Positions 34,919 through 44,235 of a stretch of DNA of 64,000 nt are shown piece by piece (the stretch's first letter is position 1; every line of letters starts with the position of its first letter). The notes under the pieces are model-generated. The model saw only the letters and a program-made list of their open reading frames with translations. It did not search any database and was not told where the DNA came from. This DNA is from Bifidobacterium asteroides (GTDB taxonomy: Bacteria; Actinomycetota; Actinomycetes; Actinomycetales; Bifidobacteriaceae): the NCBI RefSeq assembly GCF_003202755.1, contig NZ_QGLK01000001.1, positions 372,001 to 436,000 on the forward strand. Reading direction: 5' to 3'. The translations under genes were made by a program, and so were the position numbers.

Positions 34919-36394
34919 ATGGACCAGAATACTGACTCGGCTACTATGAGCCCAGCTCATGTCACCGGCAACGGTGATGTTGCAAATGCGTCCATTCCTG
35001 CAGGGCAAGCGGATATGCCGCCTACCTATGCTCCTAGTTCTGATCTGCCGCCATCCTTTCCCCCATTGGCAGCACCTAAGGACCGCGGTACTTCAGACTT
35101 GCATGGTTCAAATGCAATAGCAGATCCAGTGTCAGTTTCGGGCCAAGCCAAGTCATTGGCCCCGATAATCGTCGTTTCAGGAAATCATCCCAAAGAAATA
35201 GATAAGCAAGGCAATGCTGGTCAGATTACTGTGACAGCATCCAAACAGACAAAGAAGGGTCGAAAGACAGCCAAGTCCGGTCGAGGATTCGGGCTCCTGG
35301 AGACTCTGGCATTTCTGATTGGTCTGGCGATCTTCCTCTATCCTCTGTTGGCCGCCTATGTGAACTATTACCAGGATTCCTCTGCAATGGACAACTACGA
35401 TCAGATTGTGGAGGCTCTTTCGCCGGCACAGCGCAGAGCCATGTGGCGCGATGCCAAGAAATATGACGAGGAATTGGGCAAGCCTACACTGAGAGACCCC
35501 TTCAAGTACAAGGAAGTCAAGGAGCCACTGGGTCGCTACTACAAAACCCTCAATGTAGATGGCAAGGGCATGATGGCATATGTGGAGATTCCCAAGATCA
35601 ACCTTAAGCTGCCTGTGCGGCACGGTACCAGCGACGCGGTTCTCAAGGACGGCACAGGGCACATTGCCACGACTCACGTGCCGACTGACAACCGAACCAT
35701 CCACTCCGTCATCACCGGGCACACCGGCGAAGTCGGCTACATGCTTTTCGATAACCTGACCCAGTTGCGCAAAGGGGACGTCTTTCAGGTACGAGTACTC
35801 AAGCGGCATATGAGCTATAAGGTAGACCAGATTAAGATCATTTTGCCTACTGACGTCAGCGCACTGCAGCCAGTCCAGAATTCCAACTATGTGACCCTGC
35901 TGACCTGCTATCCCTATGGCGTCAACTCTCACCGTTTGATTGTACGCGGGCACTATATCGGCGATGACGTGCCCCCTACCCAACCTGAGGGTGCGCCCAT
36001 TTACATGGTCTGGGTCCTCCTGGCCCTGTTTTTTGCATGCCTTGTGGGTTGGTACCTGCTATCACGTCGCCGGCGCAACTGTCGTCACGACCTGGAGCAG
36101 ATGGAACATCTGGAATCTCAGGCGACAGGACCCGGGACCATGGGAGAGCCGCTGGCCACGATCATGGTCAGCCATGGGCAGGAGACCCGATCAGAAGCCA
36201 ACCGCCGTCGTCGATTGATCAAAACACGGCGAATCTGCAGCGCTCTCATGTGGCTGTTGGCTGTACTCGGCTTGTTCTTCGCCTGGGGTTCGGTCGGGAT
36301 GATGATGAGAATCGGCTTCCTGCCCGTATTCGACCTTGGCTACCACTGGTTCGATACCCATCTGATCTACTTCTTCGGCATTACCAAATTCTAG
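34919..36394 (+). CDS. Class C sortase (pilus polymerase), enlarged
   Basis: A 491-residue pilin-polymerising sortase. The catalytic His is in I-T-G-H-T-G (268), the Cys in L-L-T-C-Y-P-Y-G (330) and the Arg in S-H-R-L-I-V-R (339 or 343). Unlike the usual 250-350-residue enzyme, it has about 125 residues before the first membrane segment (127-147), Pro/Ser/Thr-rich then Lys-rich and predicted cytoplasmic, and after the catalytic domain two membrane segments (about 363-382 and 438-463) separated by a charged loop. GAGGAAGG precedes the ATG at 34919. It should join the two upstream pilins; a separate housekeeping sortase must do wall attachment. Confidence 0.9.
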   Translation: MDQNTDSATMSPAHVTGNGDVANASIPAGQADMPPTYAPSSDLPPSFPPLAAPKDRGTSDLHGSNAIADPVSVSGQAKSLAPIIVVSGNHPKEIDKQGNAGQITVTASKQTKKGRKTAKSGRGFGLLETLAFLIGLAIFLYPLLAAYVNYYQDSSAMDNYDQIVEALSPAQRRAMWRDAKKYDEELGKPTLRDPFKYKEVKEPLGRYYKTLNVDGKGMMAYVEIPKINLKLPVRHGTSDAVLKDGTGHIATTHVPTDNRTIHSVITGHTGEVGYMLFDNLTQLRKGDVFQVRVLKRHMSYKVDQIKIILPTDVSALQPVQNSNYVTLLTCYPYGVNSHRLIVRGHYIGDDVPPTQPEGAPIYMVWVLLALFFACLVGWYLLSRRRRNCRHDLEQMEHLESQATGPGTMGEPLATIMVSHGQETRSEANRRRRLIKTRRICSALMWLLAVLGLFFAWGSVGMMMRIGFLPVFDLGYHWFDTHLIYFFGITKF

Positions 36395-36522
36395 GCCTGT
36401 GCATGTGTGGACACGTTTGACCACGTGGGCCTGTTCTACTGTAATTGGGCTTTTGCCCGGCTCTAGAATGGAGCGAGCATGGCCCGGCAGACTGCTGGGC
36501 CGCGTCTGGAAAGGTGTGGACC

Positions 36523-37371
36523 GTGACAGCAGTTCCTGACATTCTATTGTCTGATGGCAATCGCATTCCGCAGGTGGGCCTGGGCGTGCTCAGGATCGAC
36601 GATGATCAAACCGCTGGAGTAGTGCAATCTGCCCTGGAACTGGGTTATCGTCACATCGATACGGCAGCGGGCTACCGCAACGAGGGCGGTGTGGGCCGTG
36701 GCCTCAAGGCTTTCCGTTGCCAGAGTAGTCCTGAGCGTGCCAAACTGTGGTTGACCACCAAGCTGCGTGATTCCGAACAGGGCTATGACAGCGCTCTGCG
36801 TGCCTTCGACCGCCAGCTGGCCCTGCTTGGCACTGACTATGTCGACATGTATATGATCCACTGGCCAACACCGTTCGATTGGCGGGCCGACCAGGTTTGG
36901 CGCGCTTTCCATCGGCTGCGCGATGAAGGGCGGGTGCGGACCCTAGGGGTCTGCAACTTCCTCCCAGAGCATCTGGAACGGCTACACCGGGAGACCGGGG
37001 AATATCCTGCCGTGGATCAGATTGAGCTGCACCCCAGCTGGCAGCAGCGCACGGTGACGGTCTTCTGCAAGGAGCACGGTATCGCCGTCCAGGCATACTC
37101 GCCATTGGCGCGCGGTGCAGACCTGACAGCAGGAGGCGGAAGGCTGGAGAAAATCGCACAGGCCCATGGGGTCACGCCGGCTCAGGTGGTACTGCGCTGG
37201 CATATTGAGAACGGGACCATTATCATTCCCAAGTCTGTCCATCGAGAAAGGCAGGCGGAGAACCTGGACCTCTTTGGCTTCAGCCTGACCACTGAGGAGC
37301 ATGCCGCCATCGATGCGATGGATTCCTCGGTGCGCGCAGGACACGACCCGATGACCTATGCCTACGCCTGA
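36523..37371 (+). CDS. Aldo-keto reductase (AKR5 / diketogluconate reductase type)
   Basis: A 282-residue NADPH-dependent oxidoreductase. The catalytic Asp and Tyr occur in Y-R-H-I-D-T-A-A-G-Y-R-N-E, Lys in T-T-K-L-R-D, and His in Y-M-I-H-W-P-T-P; the cofactor region I-I-I-P-K-S-V is near 235. Length fits the 2,5-diketo-D-gluconate reductase and morphine-dehydrogenase-like branch. A GTG at 36523 after AAAGG is preferred, because residues encoded from 36445 to there do not resemble the family. True substrate unknown. Confidence 0.88.
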   Translation: MTAVPDILLSDGNRIPQVGLGVLRIDDDQTAGVVQSALELGYRHIDTAAGYRNEGGVGRGLKAFRCQSSPERAKLWLTTKLRDSEQGYDSALRAFDRQLALLGTDYVDMYMIHWPTPFDWRADQVWRAFHRLRDEGRVRTLGVCNFLPEHLERLHRETGEYPAVDQIELHPSWQQRTVTVFCKEHGIAVQAYSPLARGADLTAGGGRLEKIAQAHGVTPAQVVLRWHIENGTIIIPKSVHRERQAENLDLFGFSLTTEEHAAIDAMDSSVRAGHDPMTYAYA

Positions 37372-37425
37372 CCGCTATGATGGATGATTCATGCATGCAG
37401 TCGACATAGGAGGTATCGGCGGTAG

Positions 37426-38223
37426 ATGACCGGTCCGAGACGTAGAAGATATCGGTATCGAGGCCGCAGCCGGTATGGTTCGGTCTGGCGAAATCCCGCC
37501 CCGGGCCGCTTCCGTCGCGAATCACTCACGGAACGGGTGCTGATCCTTCTGGTAGTGGCTGTGGTCCTGGGCATCACCATCGGCCTGATACTGCCAAGGG
37601 TCAACGGTGGAGTCGGACGGCTGACCGGACGATATACGGCAACCGGCGATGCGGCCCAGACCCTTCAGGGTCTGACAGTGGACGATCATGCCCGTCCCGG
37701 CCGCCAGTATCGGCGTGAGGCCTTTGGTTTCAAGGAGACCGATGAGGACGGCAACGGCTGCAATGTGCGCGAGGATGTGCTGACCCGTGACCTGACTGAC
37801 CTGCGTACCACTACTCCCGGAGGGTGCAAGGTGGCCAGCGGTCGTCTACAGGATCCCTATACCGGGCGGACCATCGAATTCGTCAGAGGACCGAAGACCA
37901 GTTCGGCCGTGCAGATTGACCACGTGGTCGCCCTGGAGAATGCCTGGCGATCAGGAGCCAGCAAGTGGGACACGGCCCGTCGTTACCGTTTTGGCAACGA
38001 CCCCTACAATCTTCTTGCTGTTGACGGCTCCGCCAACCAGGCCAAGGGGAGTGCCTCGGCCGACTACTGGTTGCCCGAGAACAAGGGATATCAGTGCTCC
38101 TATGTGGCCCGTCAGATAGCGGTCAAGGACAAGTATTCACTGAGCGTCACCAGCTCGGAAAAGCAGGCCATGCTGGCCGTTCTGCATACCTGCCCAGGCC
38201 AGCCTCTCCCCCAGGATCGCTGA
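37426..38223 (+). CDS. Secreted or membrane-tethered HNH endonuclease (DUF1524)
   Basis: A 265-residue protein with a very Arg-rich N-terminus (1-35), one membrane segment (about 37-58) and an extracytoplasmic domain of the DUF1524/GmrSD C-terminal type. The nuclease motif is visible as V-Q-I-D-H-V-V-A-L near residue 165, then N-L-L-A-V and N-Q-A-K-G, which form the ββα-metal HNH fold. Such proteins are widespread in actinobacteria as extracellular DNases, usually for nutrient recovery. AGGAGG precedes the ATG by about 10 nt. Confidence 0.86.
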   Translation: MTGPRRRRYRYRGRSRYGSVWRNPAPGRFRRESLTERVLILLVVAVVLGITIGLILPRVNGGVGRLTGRYTATGDAAQTLQGLTVDDHARPGRQYRREAFGFKETDEDGNGCNVREDVLTRDLTDLRTTTPGGCKVASGRLQDPYTGRTIEFVRGPKTSSAVQIDHVVALENAWRSGASKWDTARRYRFGNDPYNLLAVDGSANQAKGSASADYWLPENKGYQCSYVARQIAVKDKYSLSVTSSEKQAMLAVLHTCPGQPLPQDR

Positions 38224-38240
38224 GCGCTGGCCTGGGGGAG
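38206..38240 (+). terminator. Hairpin spanning the HNH gene stop codon
   Basis: CTCCCCCAGG and CCTGGGGGAG form a perfect 10-bp stem with the TGA of the nuclease gene in the 15-base loop. No T-run follows, so termination would be imperfect or Rho-assisted. Confidence 0.35.
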
Positions 38241-38380
38241 ACCGATGCTTCCGCCGATAGGATTAGCCGACAACTGACATCTTTCAATTGAGGTCTTGTA
38301 TTTACTAGCCTGTCTATCTTGCAGCTTGCGATGAATCTGCCCAGATCCAGCAGGTGCCGGAGGAAAAAACTCTCCGGTGA

Positions 38381-39952
38381 TCAGGCCTGGGTTTTAGGGT
38401 CGGCGGTGGAAGCTGTGAGGGCGGGAGCGTCGGTGTGAATGATGTGCATGTGGCGCAGGAGCATGCGGGTCATCTGGCGGCCGGAGCCAGCACCGTTTCC
38501 ACGAACGCCGAAGTAAACCAGCAGGACCATGCCTAGGCAGATCAGTGCTGAGATGCGCAGGGCCCACTGCACGCCGAATATATTGGCTGCGATCTGGGTG
38601 GAGTGGCCGCCGCCCAGAGCGTTGTGGCGCAGGGTGGTGATGGTCTCCATGAGGATGACCAGGATGGGGGCTCCGACAGCGCCGGCGATCTGCCGGGCCG
38701 TGTTGGTGACGGCCGAACCAGCCGAAACGTCCTTGGGAGCCAGGTTGTTCAGGGACCAGGTGGTCAAGGGCATCAGGGTGAAGCCCATGCCGATTTGACG
38801 GATGAACTGGCAGATGGAGACCAGGCCAATCCAGGTATTGGCGCTGATCATGCTCATGGCGATGGTGCCCAGCAGCAGGACCGAGCAACCGGTCATGGCT
38901 ACGGGTCGTGCACCCCAGCGGTCCAGCAGCCGACCGCCGAAGAACTGGGCGATGGCAGTGCCGATGGCCCCTGGAAGCATGACCAGACCGCTCATGGTGG
39001 CCGAAAAGCCGCGATCTGTCTGGATGTACATGGGCAGGATGACGGTGACTGAGCTGAAGGCGAAGAAGGACATGGAGGCGATGATGGTGCCCACAGTGAA
39101 GTTCTTGATCCGCAGCACATGCAGATCCAGCAGGGGCTTGTCGTGATGAAGCTGGCGAAGTACGAACCAGATGATCCCGATCAGGCCGACCAGCATGAAG
39201 GGCCAGGTCATGAAGGAGGTGATGGGGAAGTTCTCGATGTTGGTGAAGCCGAACATGAGGCCGCCGAATCCGAAGATGGACAGGGCCACCGAGAAGAAGT
39301 CCGCCTTGACGCTGGTATCGCGCTGGCCGAAGTTGCGCAGGCCGAAGATGGACAGGAGCAGCGCCACAGCTCCGCAGATGCTCAGCGTCAGGAAGATGGA
39401 ACGCCAGCCGTTGGCGTCCGTCTGCCAGCCGCCCAAGGTCGGGCCGATGGCCGGAGCCACGCTCATGGCCAGGCCTACGGTGCCCATGGCCATGCCACGC
39501 TTGGCCAGCGGATAGATGGAGAAGACAGTGATCTGCAGAACGGGCCACATGGTTCCCGTGCCTATGGCCTCAAGGATACGGCCCAGCAGGACCAGGGCGA
39601 AGGTCTGCGACTGCCAGCTCAGCAACGACCCCAGGGTGAAGACGGCCATGGAGGTGATGACGATCTGCCTGGTGGAGAAGCGTTTGGTCAGAAAACCGGT
39701 CAACGGCACCATGACTCCCATGACCAGCTGGAATACCGAGGTCAGCCACTGGCCGGTGGTCAGGGTGATGTGGAACTCGTCCACAATGGTGGGCAGGGCC
39801 GAAGCCAGCTGCAGCTGGGTGAAGTTGCCCAGGAAGGTGATGACGGTCAGGATGGCCAGCGAAAGGAAGGCCTCATGGGTGAGCCTCCCGTTGACGAAGG
39901 CTCCGTCCTTGCTGAGGGTCCGCCCTTGCTTGGCGAGCTCCTGCTTCCTCAT
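38381..39952 (-). CDS. MFS drug exporter, DHA2 family (14 TM)
   Basis: A 523-residue major facilitator with about 14 hydrophobic segments, matching the EmrB/QacA (DHA2) drug:proton antiporter family. Motif A-like text appears between segments 2 and 3 (T-G-F-L-T-K-R-F-S-T-R), motif C-like sequence near segment 5 (A-P-A-I-G-P-T-L-G-G), and motif G_x_L_x_D-R-x-G as G-G-R-L-L-D-R-W-G in the second half. The N-terminal 28 residues are cytoplasmic. AAAGGAAG precedes the ATG. No regulator of the TetR or MarR type is adjacent, so substrate and control are unknown. Confidence 0.9.
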   Translation of the reverse strand: MRKQELAKQGRTLSKDGAFVNGRLTHEAFLSLAILTVITFLGNFTQLQLASALPTIVDEFHITLTTGQWLTSVFQLVMGVMVPLTGFLTKRFSTRQIVITSMAVFTLGSLLSWQSQTFALVLLGRILEAIGTGTMWPVLQITVFSIYPLAKRGMAMGTVGLAMSVAPAIGPTLGGWQTDANGWRSIFLTLSICGAVALLLSIFGLRNFGQRDTSVKADFFSVALSIFGFGGLMFGFTNIENFPITSFMTWPFMLVGLIGIIWFVLRQLHHDKPLLDLHVLRIKNFTVGTIIASMSFFAFSSVTVILPMYIQTDRGFSATMSGLVMLPGAIGTAIAQFFGGRLLDRWGARPVAMTGCSVLLLGTIAMSMISANTWIGLVSICQFIRQIGMGFTLMPLTTWSLNNLAPKDVSAGSAVTNTARQIAGAVGAPILVILMETITTLRHNALGGGHSTQIAANIFGVQWALRISALICLGMVLLVYFGVRGNGAGSGRQMTRMLLRHMHIIHTDAPALTASTADPKTQA

Positions 39953-40280
39953 GCACCACCACTTCCTTTGGGTTAGTCCTCACTGCGCATACCGCTCCCC
40001 GCGGTGCCGTCCTAGAAAGCAAATCAGGGCATACCGATACCGGTGACACTAAGAAAAGAACAAGAGAGCTAAGCGTCTGACAATGACCTTATAATATACC
40101 CGGCTGTGGATTGTGATTGGGTTTTTCCACATGGCTGACGCGGATGTGGCGACCTTGTCCGGCGGTCAGCGTTTCCAGTATGCTGTGTGATGCGAGCTTC
40201 GGTAATGTGAATACGAGAGGGTCCAACACGGGCTGATGAGGACGGACGTTCGAAATGCAACGGCGGTCAAGGTAGGTAGC
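39953..40280. other. Divergent promoter region, MFS exporter / pstS
   Basis: This 328-bp gap separates oppositely transcribed genes and must hold both promoters. A TATAAT hexamer stands at 40090-40095 on the plus strand within an AT-rich core, with no convincing -35. The sequence ATACCGATACCGGT near 40031-40044 is a partial repeat of unknown meaning. I could not identify Pho-box direct repeats with confidence. Confidence 0.4.
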
Positions 40281-41429
40281 ATGCACGCACATGATCATGG
40301 TCGTGGCAGATTCCCGGCCCTCCTCATGTCCTTGGCAATGATGATTTCCCTGGCGGCCTGCGGCGACAATGTCCCCGTCGACGGCGGTGAAACAGGCAAT
40401 AATGCAGATCAGGCCCTCTTCCAGGGCGAGTTTGCCGGATCTGGCGCATCCTCCCAGCAGAGCGCTGACGAGGCCTGGATAGCCGGCTTCCGCAAGCAGC
40501 ATCCTGGGGCGCGCATTTCTTACGATCCGGCAGGTTCCGGTGCTGGTGTCAACGCCTTCCTGTCGGGTTCGACCATCTGGGCCGGCACCGATGCGCCGCT
40601 GACCAGCGATCAGCTTGAGCGCTCGCGTAAGGTCTGCGGTTCCGGTACGGCCTTTGACCTGCCCGTTTACGCCACCCCGATTGCTGTGGCCTACAATCTG
40701 CCTGATTTGTGGCCCAAGGGTTCAGATGGCCATCTGCGGATGGACCCGGCTCTGATTGCCATGATCTTCTCCGGAAAGGTCACCAACTGGCGTGATCCGC
40801 GCATCGCAGCGCTCAATCCGGAGGCCAATTTGCCCGACTTGGACATCACCGTGATTCATCGTTCGGACAAGTCGGGCACCACGAAGAGCTTCCTGTCCTA
40901 CCTGCACGACACGGCCGGGTCCGCCTGGCCTTATCCAGCGGGTGAGAATTGGCCCAACGACCTGGGGCAGGGTGCCAAGGGCACTGCCGGAGTGGTCATG
41001 ACCATGAACCAGGCGAAGGGCACTTTTGGCTATGCGGACGCAGCCCAGACCACAGGGCTGGGCACCGTGGCCGTCCAGGTGGGGAAGACCTGGCAGCCGC
41101 CTACAGCCAAGACCGTGGCCAACCTGCTGGATGCGGCCCAGCGGGATCCTCAGGCCAGTCAGCCTGGCAGGGTGGTCCTGACCGTGAACCACCGCACCAC
41201 CCGGGAGCACACCTATCCTATCGTTCTGGTCTCCTACGACGTGGTATGCGCTGTCTATCGAGATGATCGGGACGGATCCAAGGCCCAGTTCGCCAAGGCC
41301 TGGCTAACCTATCTGCTGAGCGAGCAGGGTCAGCGCATGGCTGCGGCCAATGCGGGCAGCGCCGAGCTGGGGCAAGGGCTGCGCAGCCAGGCCATGGCCT
41401 CGGTAGAGACCATCGGGGGGAAGTCATGA
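40281..41429 (+). CDS. pstS: Phosphate ABC transporter substrate-binding lipoprotein
   Basis: A 382-residue phosphate-binding protein. The signal peptide ends in a lipobox S-L-A-A-C (Cys27), so it is tethered to the outer membrane face. Ligand-binding features include G-S-G-A near residue 50, D-P-A-G-S-G-A-G near 75, and R-S-D-K-S-G-T-T near 192, as in PstS proteins. ATG 40281 is preceded by AGGTAGG; ATG 40236 in frame is the alternative. Its end overlaps pstC by four bases. First gene of pstSCAB. Confidence 0.94.
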   Translation: MHAHDHGRGRFPALLMSLAMMISLAACGDNVPVDGGETGNNADQALFQGEFAGSGASSQQSADEAWIAGFRKQHPGARISYDPAGSGAGVNAFLSGSTIWAGTDAPLTSDQLERSRKVCGSGTAFDLPVYATPIAVAYNLPDLWPKGSDGHLRMDPALIAMIFSGKVTNWRDPRIAALNPEANLPDLDITVIHRSDKSGTTKSFLSYLHDTAGSAWPYPAGENWPNDLGQGAKGTAGVVMTMNQAKGTFGYADAAQTTGLGTVAVQVGKTWQPPTAKTVANLLDAAQRDPQASQPGRVVLTVNHRTTREHTYPIVLVSYDVVCAVYRDDRDGSKAQFAKAWLTYLLSEQGQRMAAANAGSAELGQGLRSQAMASVETIGGKS

Positions 41430-42379
41430 GCGACAAACCGGACGAGACCGCAACCCTGAACAAGGCCAAACGGGTGGATCGGATCTTCAAGGCCTGCGCC
41501 ACCGGGGCGGGCATCCTGATCCTGCTGGCCCTGGCTGCGGTCACCCTCTTTCTGATTCTGCGTGCTTTTCCGGCCTTCACCGGAGACCCTGATTCCCGCA
41601 CCCAGGCCATAATCTCCCTGAGCGGTGGACGGGCGAGCAGTTTCCTGGGCTATGTGGGCCCGCTGGTTTTCGGCACCATTCTGATTGCCGGCCTGGCCTT
41701 GCTCTTGGCTTTCCCCGTCTCCCTGGGTATTGCTCTCTTCATCGGCTACTACGCCCCCAACCGCCTGTCCACGCTGCTCAGCACGGTGATCGACCTGTTG
41801 GCCGCCGTGCCCTCGGTGATCTACGGGCTCTGGGGGGCTCTGGTCCTCGTTCCCAATATCACTGGCTTCTGGCGCTGGCTGTCTGTTCATTTAGGATGGA
41901 TTCCGCTCTTTTCAGGACCCGTTGCAGCCCCGGCCCGGTCCGTGGCCACGGTGGCCCTGGTGCTGGCGGTCATGATTCTGCCCATCATCACCTCGGTCAC
42001 CCGTGACATCCTGATTCAGGCCCCTCGACTGCAGCAGGAGGCCGCCTTGGCCCTGGGCGCCACCAAGTGGGAGATGATCCGGCTTGCGGTCCTTCCCTTC
42101 GGCCGTTCGGGCATCATTTCAGCCTCCATGCTGGGGTTGGGACGCGCCCTGGGCGAGACCATGGCGGTGCTGATGATTCTCTCGCCCGGCTTCAGCTACT
42201 CCCTGCGGCTGCTGCAGGCTTCGAAGAGCCAGACCATCGCCGCCAACATCGCCGCCCAGTTCCCCGAGGCGGACTCCCAGGGCGTGGCCCTCCTGGTGGC
42301 CACCGGTCTGGTCCTCTTCATCATCACCTTCATCGTCAATTATCTGGCGCGCAGGATCACAGCAAAGGCGGGTGCATGA
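41426..42379 (+). CDS. pstC: Phosphate ABC transporter permease PstC
   Basis: A 317-residue inner-membrane permease with about six membrane segments. The EAA-type loop reads E-A-A-L-A-L-G-A-T-K-W-E-M-I near residue 210, followed by G-L-G-R-A-L-G-E-T-M-A-V, hallmarks of PstC. It overlaps pstS and pstA by ATGA on either side, indicating tight translational coupling. Confidence 0.96.
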   Translation: MSDKPDETATLNKAKRVDRIFKACATGAGILILLALAAVTLFLILRAFPAFTGDPDSRTQAIISLSGGRASSFLGYVGPLVFGTILIAGLALLLAFPVSLGIALFIGYYAPNRLSTLLSTVIDLLAAVPSVIYGLWGALVLVPNITGFWRWLSVHLGWIPLFSGPVAAPARSVATVALVLAVMILPIITSVTRDILIQAPRLQQEAALALGATKWEMIRLAVLPFGRSGIISASMLGLGRALGETMAVLMILSPGFSYSLRLLQASKSQTIAANIAAQFPEADSQGVALLVATGLVLFIITFIVNYLARRITAKAGA

Positions 42380-43356
42380 TGGCAAGCCGAACTGATCGCG
42401 GGCCGGTCATCGACTTTGACCGCTTCAGGCCAACCAGGTCCTCCATCCGGGCACGCAAGCGCAAGGACCGGCTGATGACCGTCCTGATCGGGCTCTCCTT
42501 CCTGGTTGCCTTGATCCCGCTGGTCTCGGTGCTCTGGGTCAGCCTGTCCAAGGGGGTGCGACGGCTGACGCCTGACTTTCTCACCCACAACATGAGCGGG
42601 GTGGTGGGCGGCAACCCCACGCCGTCCGGAGGCTACGGCGGCATCCTGCATGCGGTAATCGGCACCCTGGAGATCACCTTTGGGTCCATGGTCATATCCA
42701 TTCCGGTGGGTGTCATGTGCGCGGTTTATCTGGTCGAATACGCCCATGGAGGCCGCCTGGCCAAGGCCATCGGTCTCATGGTGGACGTGATGAGCGGGAT
42801 TCCCTCCATCGTGGCTGGTCTCTTCGCCTTCTCCATGTTCGCCCTAGTAGTTGGGCCAGGCACCGTCAACGGGCTGGCTGGTTCGGTGGCCCTCTCCCTG
42901 CTCATGCTGCCCACGGTGGTCAAGACCTCCGAGGATATGCTGGCCGTGGTTCCCAACGACCTGCGGGAGGCGGCCTATGCCTTAGGAGTGACCAAGCAGC
43001 GGACCATCACCAGCATTGTTCTGCGCACGGCCCTGCCCGGCATCGTCTCGGGCACTATCCTGGCTGTGGCAAGGGTCATCGGGGAGACGGCGCCACTGCT
43101 GATAGCCTCGGGATTCATCGCCACCACCAACCCCAACCTCTTCTCCGGGAGGATGACCACCCTGCCGGTCTTCGTCTACAACGAGTACTCCCAGGGGTTG
43201 GCCGTCTGCGGGCCGGGCGCTGACCCGGGATGCCTGACCGACATCCACATGCAGCGGGCCTGGGCTGCGGCCCTGGTGCTTATCCTTATCGTCCTGCTGC
43301 TCAACCTGCTGGGGCGGCTGGTCTCGCGCATCTTTGCCGTTGGGCGGACCCATTGA
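42376..43356 (+). CDS. pstA: Phosphate ABC transporter permease PstA
   Basis: A 326-residue permease partner of PstC with six membrane segments. It contains the coupling loop [14 protein letters not shown] and [13 protein letters not shown] 40-residue Arg/Lys-rich N-terminal tail precedes the first segment. Two adjacent ATGs (42376, 42379) could serve; the first overlaps the pstC stop. Confidence 0.95.
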   Translation: MMASRTDRGPVIDFDRFRPTRSSIRARKRKDRLMTVLIGLSFLVALIPLVSVLWVSLSKGVRRLTPDFLTHNMSGVVGGNPTPSGGYGGILHAVIGTLEITFGSMVISIPVGVMCAVYLVEYAHGGRLAKAIGLMVDVMSGIPSIVAGLFAFSMFALVVGPGTVNGLAGSVALSLLMLPTVVKTSEDMLAVVPNDLREAAYALGVTKQRTITSIVLRTALPGIVSGTILAVARVIGETAPLLIASGFIATTNPNLFSGRMTTLPVFVYNEYSQGLAVCGPGADPGCLTDIHMQRAWAAALVLILIVLLLNLLGRLVSRIFAVGRTH

Positions 43357-43387
43357 GCGCCGCCATGAGAGAAACGGAGGCCGAAAC

Positions 43388-44167
43388 ATGGGCCAACGCA
43401 TAGACATCAACCACCTCAACGTCTACTACGGCGACTTCCTGGCTGTCCAAGACGTAAACATGCGCATCCAGGCTAACAAGGTCACTGCCTTCATCGGCCC
43501 ATCCGGCTGCGGCAAGTCCACAGTCCTGCGCACCTTGGACCGCATGCACGAGATCACCCCGGGTGCGCATGTGAGCGGGCAGGTGCTGTTGGAAGGTCGT
43601 GACCTCTACGGGCCGGATGTGGATCCGGTCGAGGTGCGCAGGGACGTGGGCATGGTCTTCCAGAGGGCCAATCCCTTCCCGACCATGTCCATCAGGGAGA
43701 ACGTTCTGGCCGGCATACGACTCAACAAGAAGCACATCGCCAAGTCCGACGCGGACGATCTGGTGGAGTGGGCCCTGCGCGGTGCCAATCTTTGGAACGA
43801 GGTCAAGGATCGCTTGGATAAGCCAGGCATCGGGCTCTCAGGTGGTCAGCAGCAACGGCTCTGCATTGCCCGTGCAGTGGCTGTGCACCCGCAGGTCCTG
43901 CTCATGGACGAACCCTGCTCGGCCCTGGATCCCATCTCCACCCTAGCTGTGGAGGATCTGATCAACGAGCTCAAGCGGGACTACACCATCGTCATCGTCA
44001 CCCATAACATGCAGCAGGCCGCCAGGGTCTCGGACTATACAGCCTTCTTCAACCTCAAGGCCGTGGGTCAGCCCGGTCACCTGGTGGAGATGGACGACAC
44101 CACCACCATCTTCTCCAACCCGCATGAGCCGGACACCGAGCGCTACATCTCCGGTCGCTTCGGCTGA
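43388..44167 (+). CDS. pstB: Phosphate ABC transporter ATPase PstB
   Basis: A 259-residue ABC ATPase driving phosphate import. Walker [11 protein letters not shown]-loop F-Q-R-A-N-P-F-P, signature L-S-G-G-Q-Q-Q-R-L, and Walker [13 protein letters not shown] are complete, with the H-loop in V-T-H-N-M-Q-Q-A-A. The N-P-F-P after the Q-loop is diagnostic of PstB. GGAGG precedes the ATG at 43388. No phoU follows. Confidence 0.96.
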   Translation: MGQRIDINHLNVYYGDFLAVQDVNMRIQANKVTAFIGPSGCGKSTVLRTLDRMHEITPGAHVSGQVLLEGRDLYGPDVDPVEVRRDVGMVFQRANPFPTMSIRENVLAGIRLNKKHIAKSDADDLVEWALRGANLWNEVKDRLDKPGIGLSGGQQQRLCIARAVAVHPQVLLMDEPCSALDPISTLAVEDLINELKRDYTIVIVTHNMQQAARVSDYTAFFNLKAVGQPGHLVEMDDTTTIFSNPHEPDTERYISGRFG

Positions 44168-44235
44168 GACAGAACCGGTCCGCGCACCCGCCCGTCAGGT
44201 ATCATGGTTCCGGCATCCGCGGAAGGAGCGACGGC

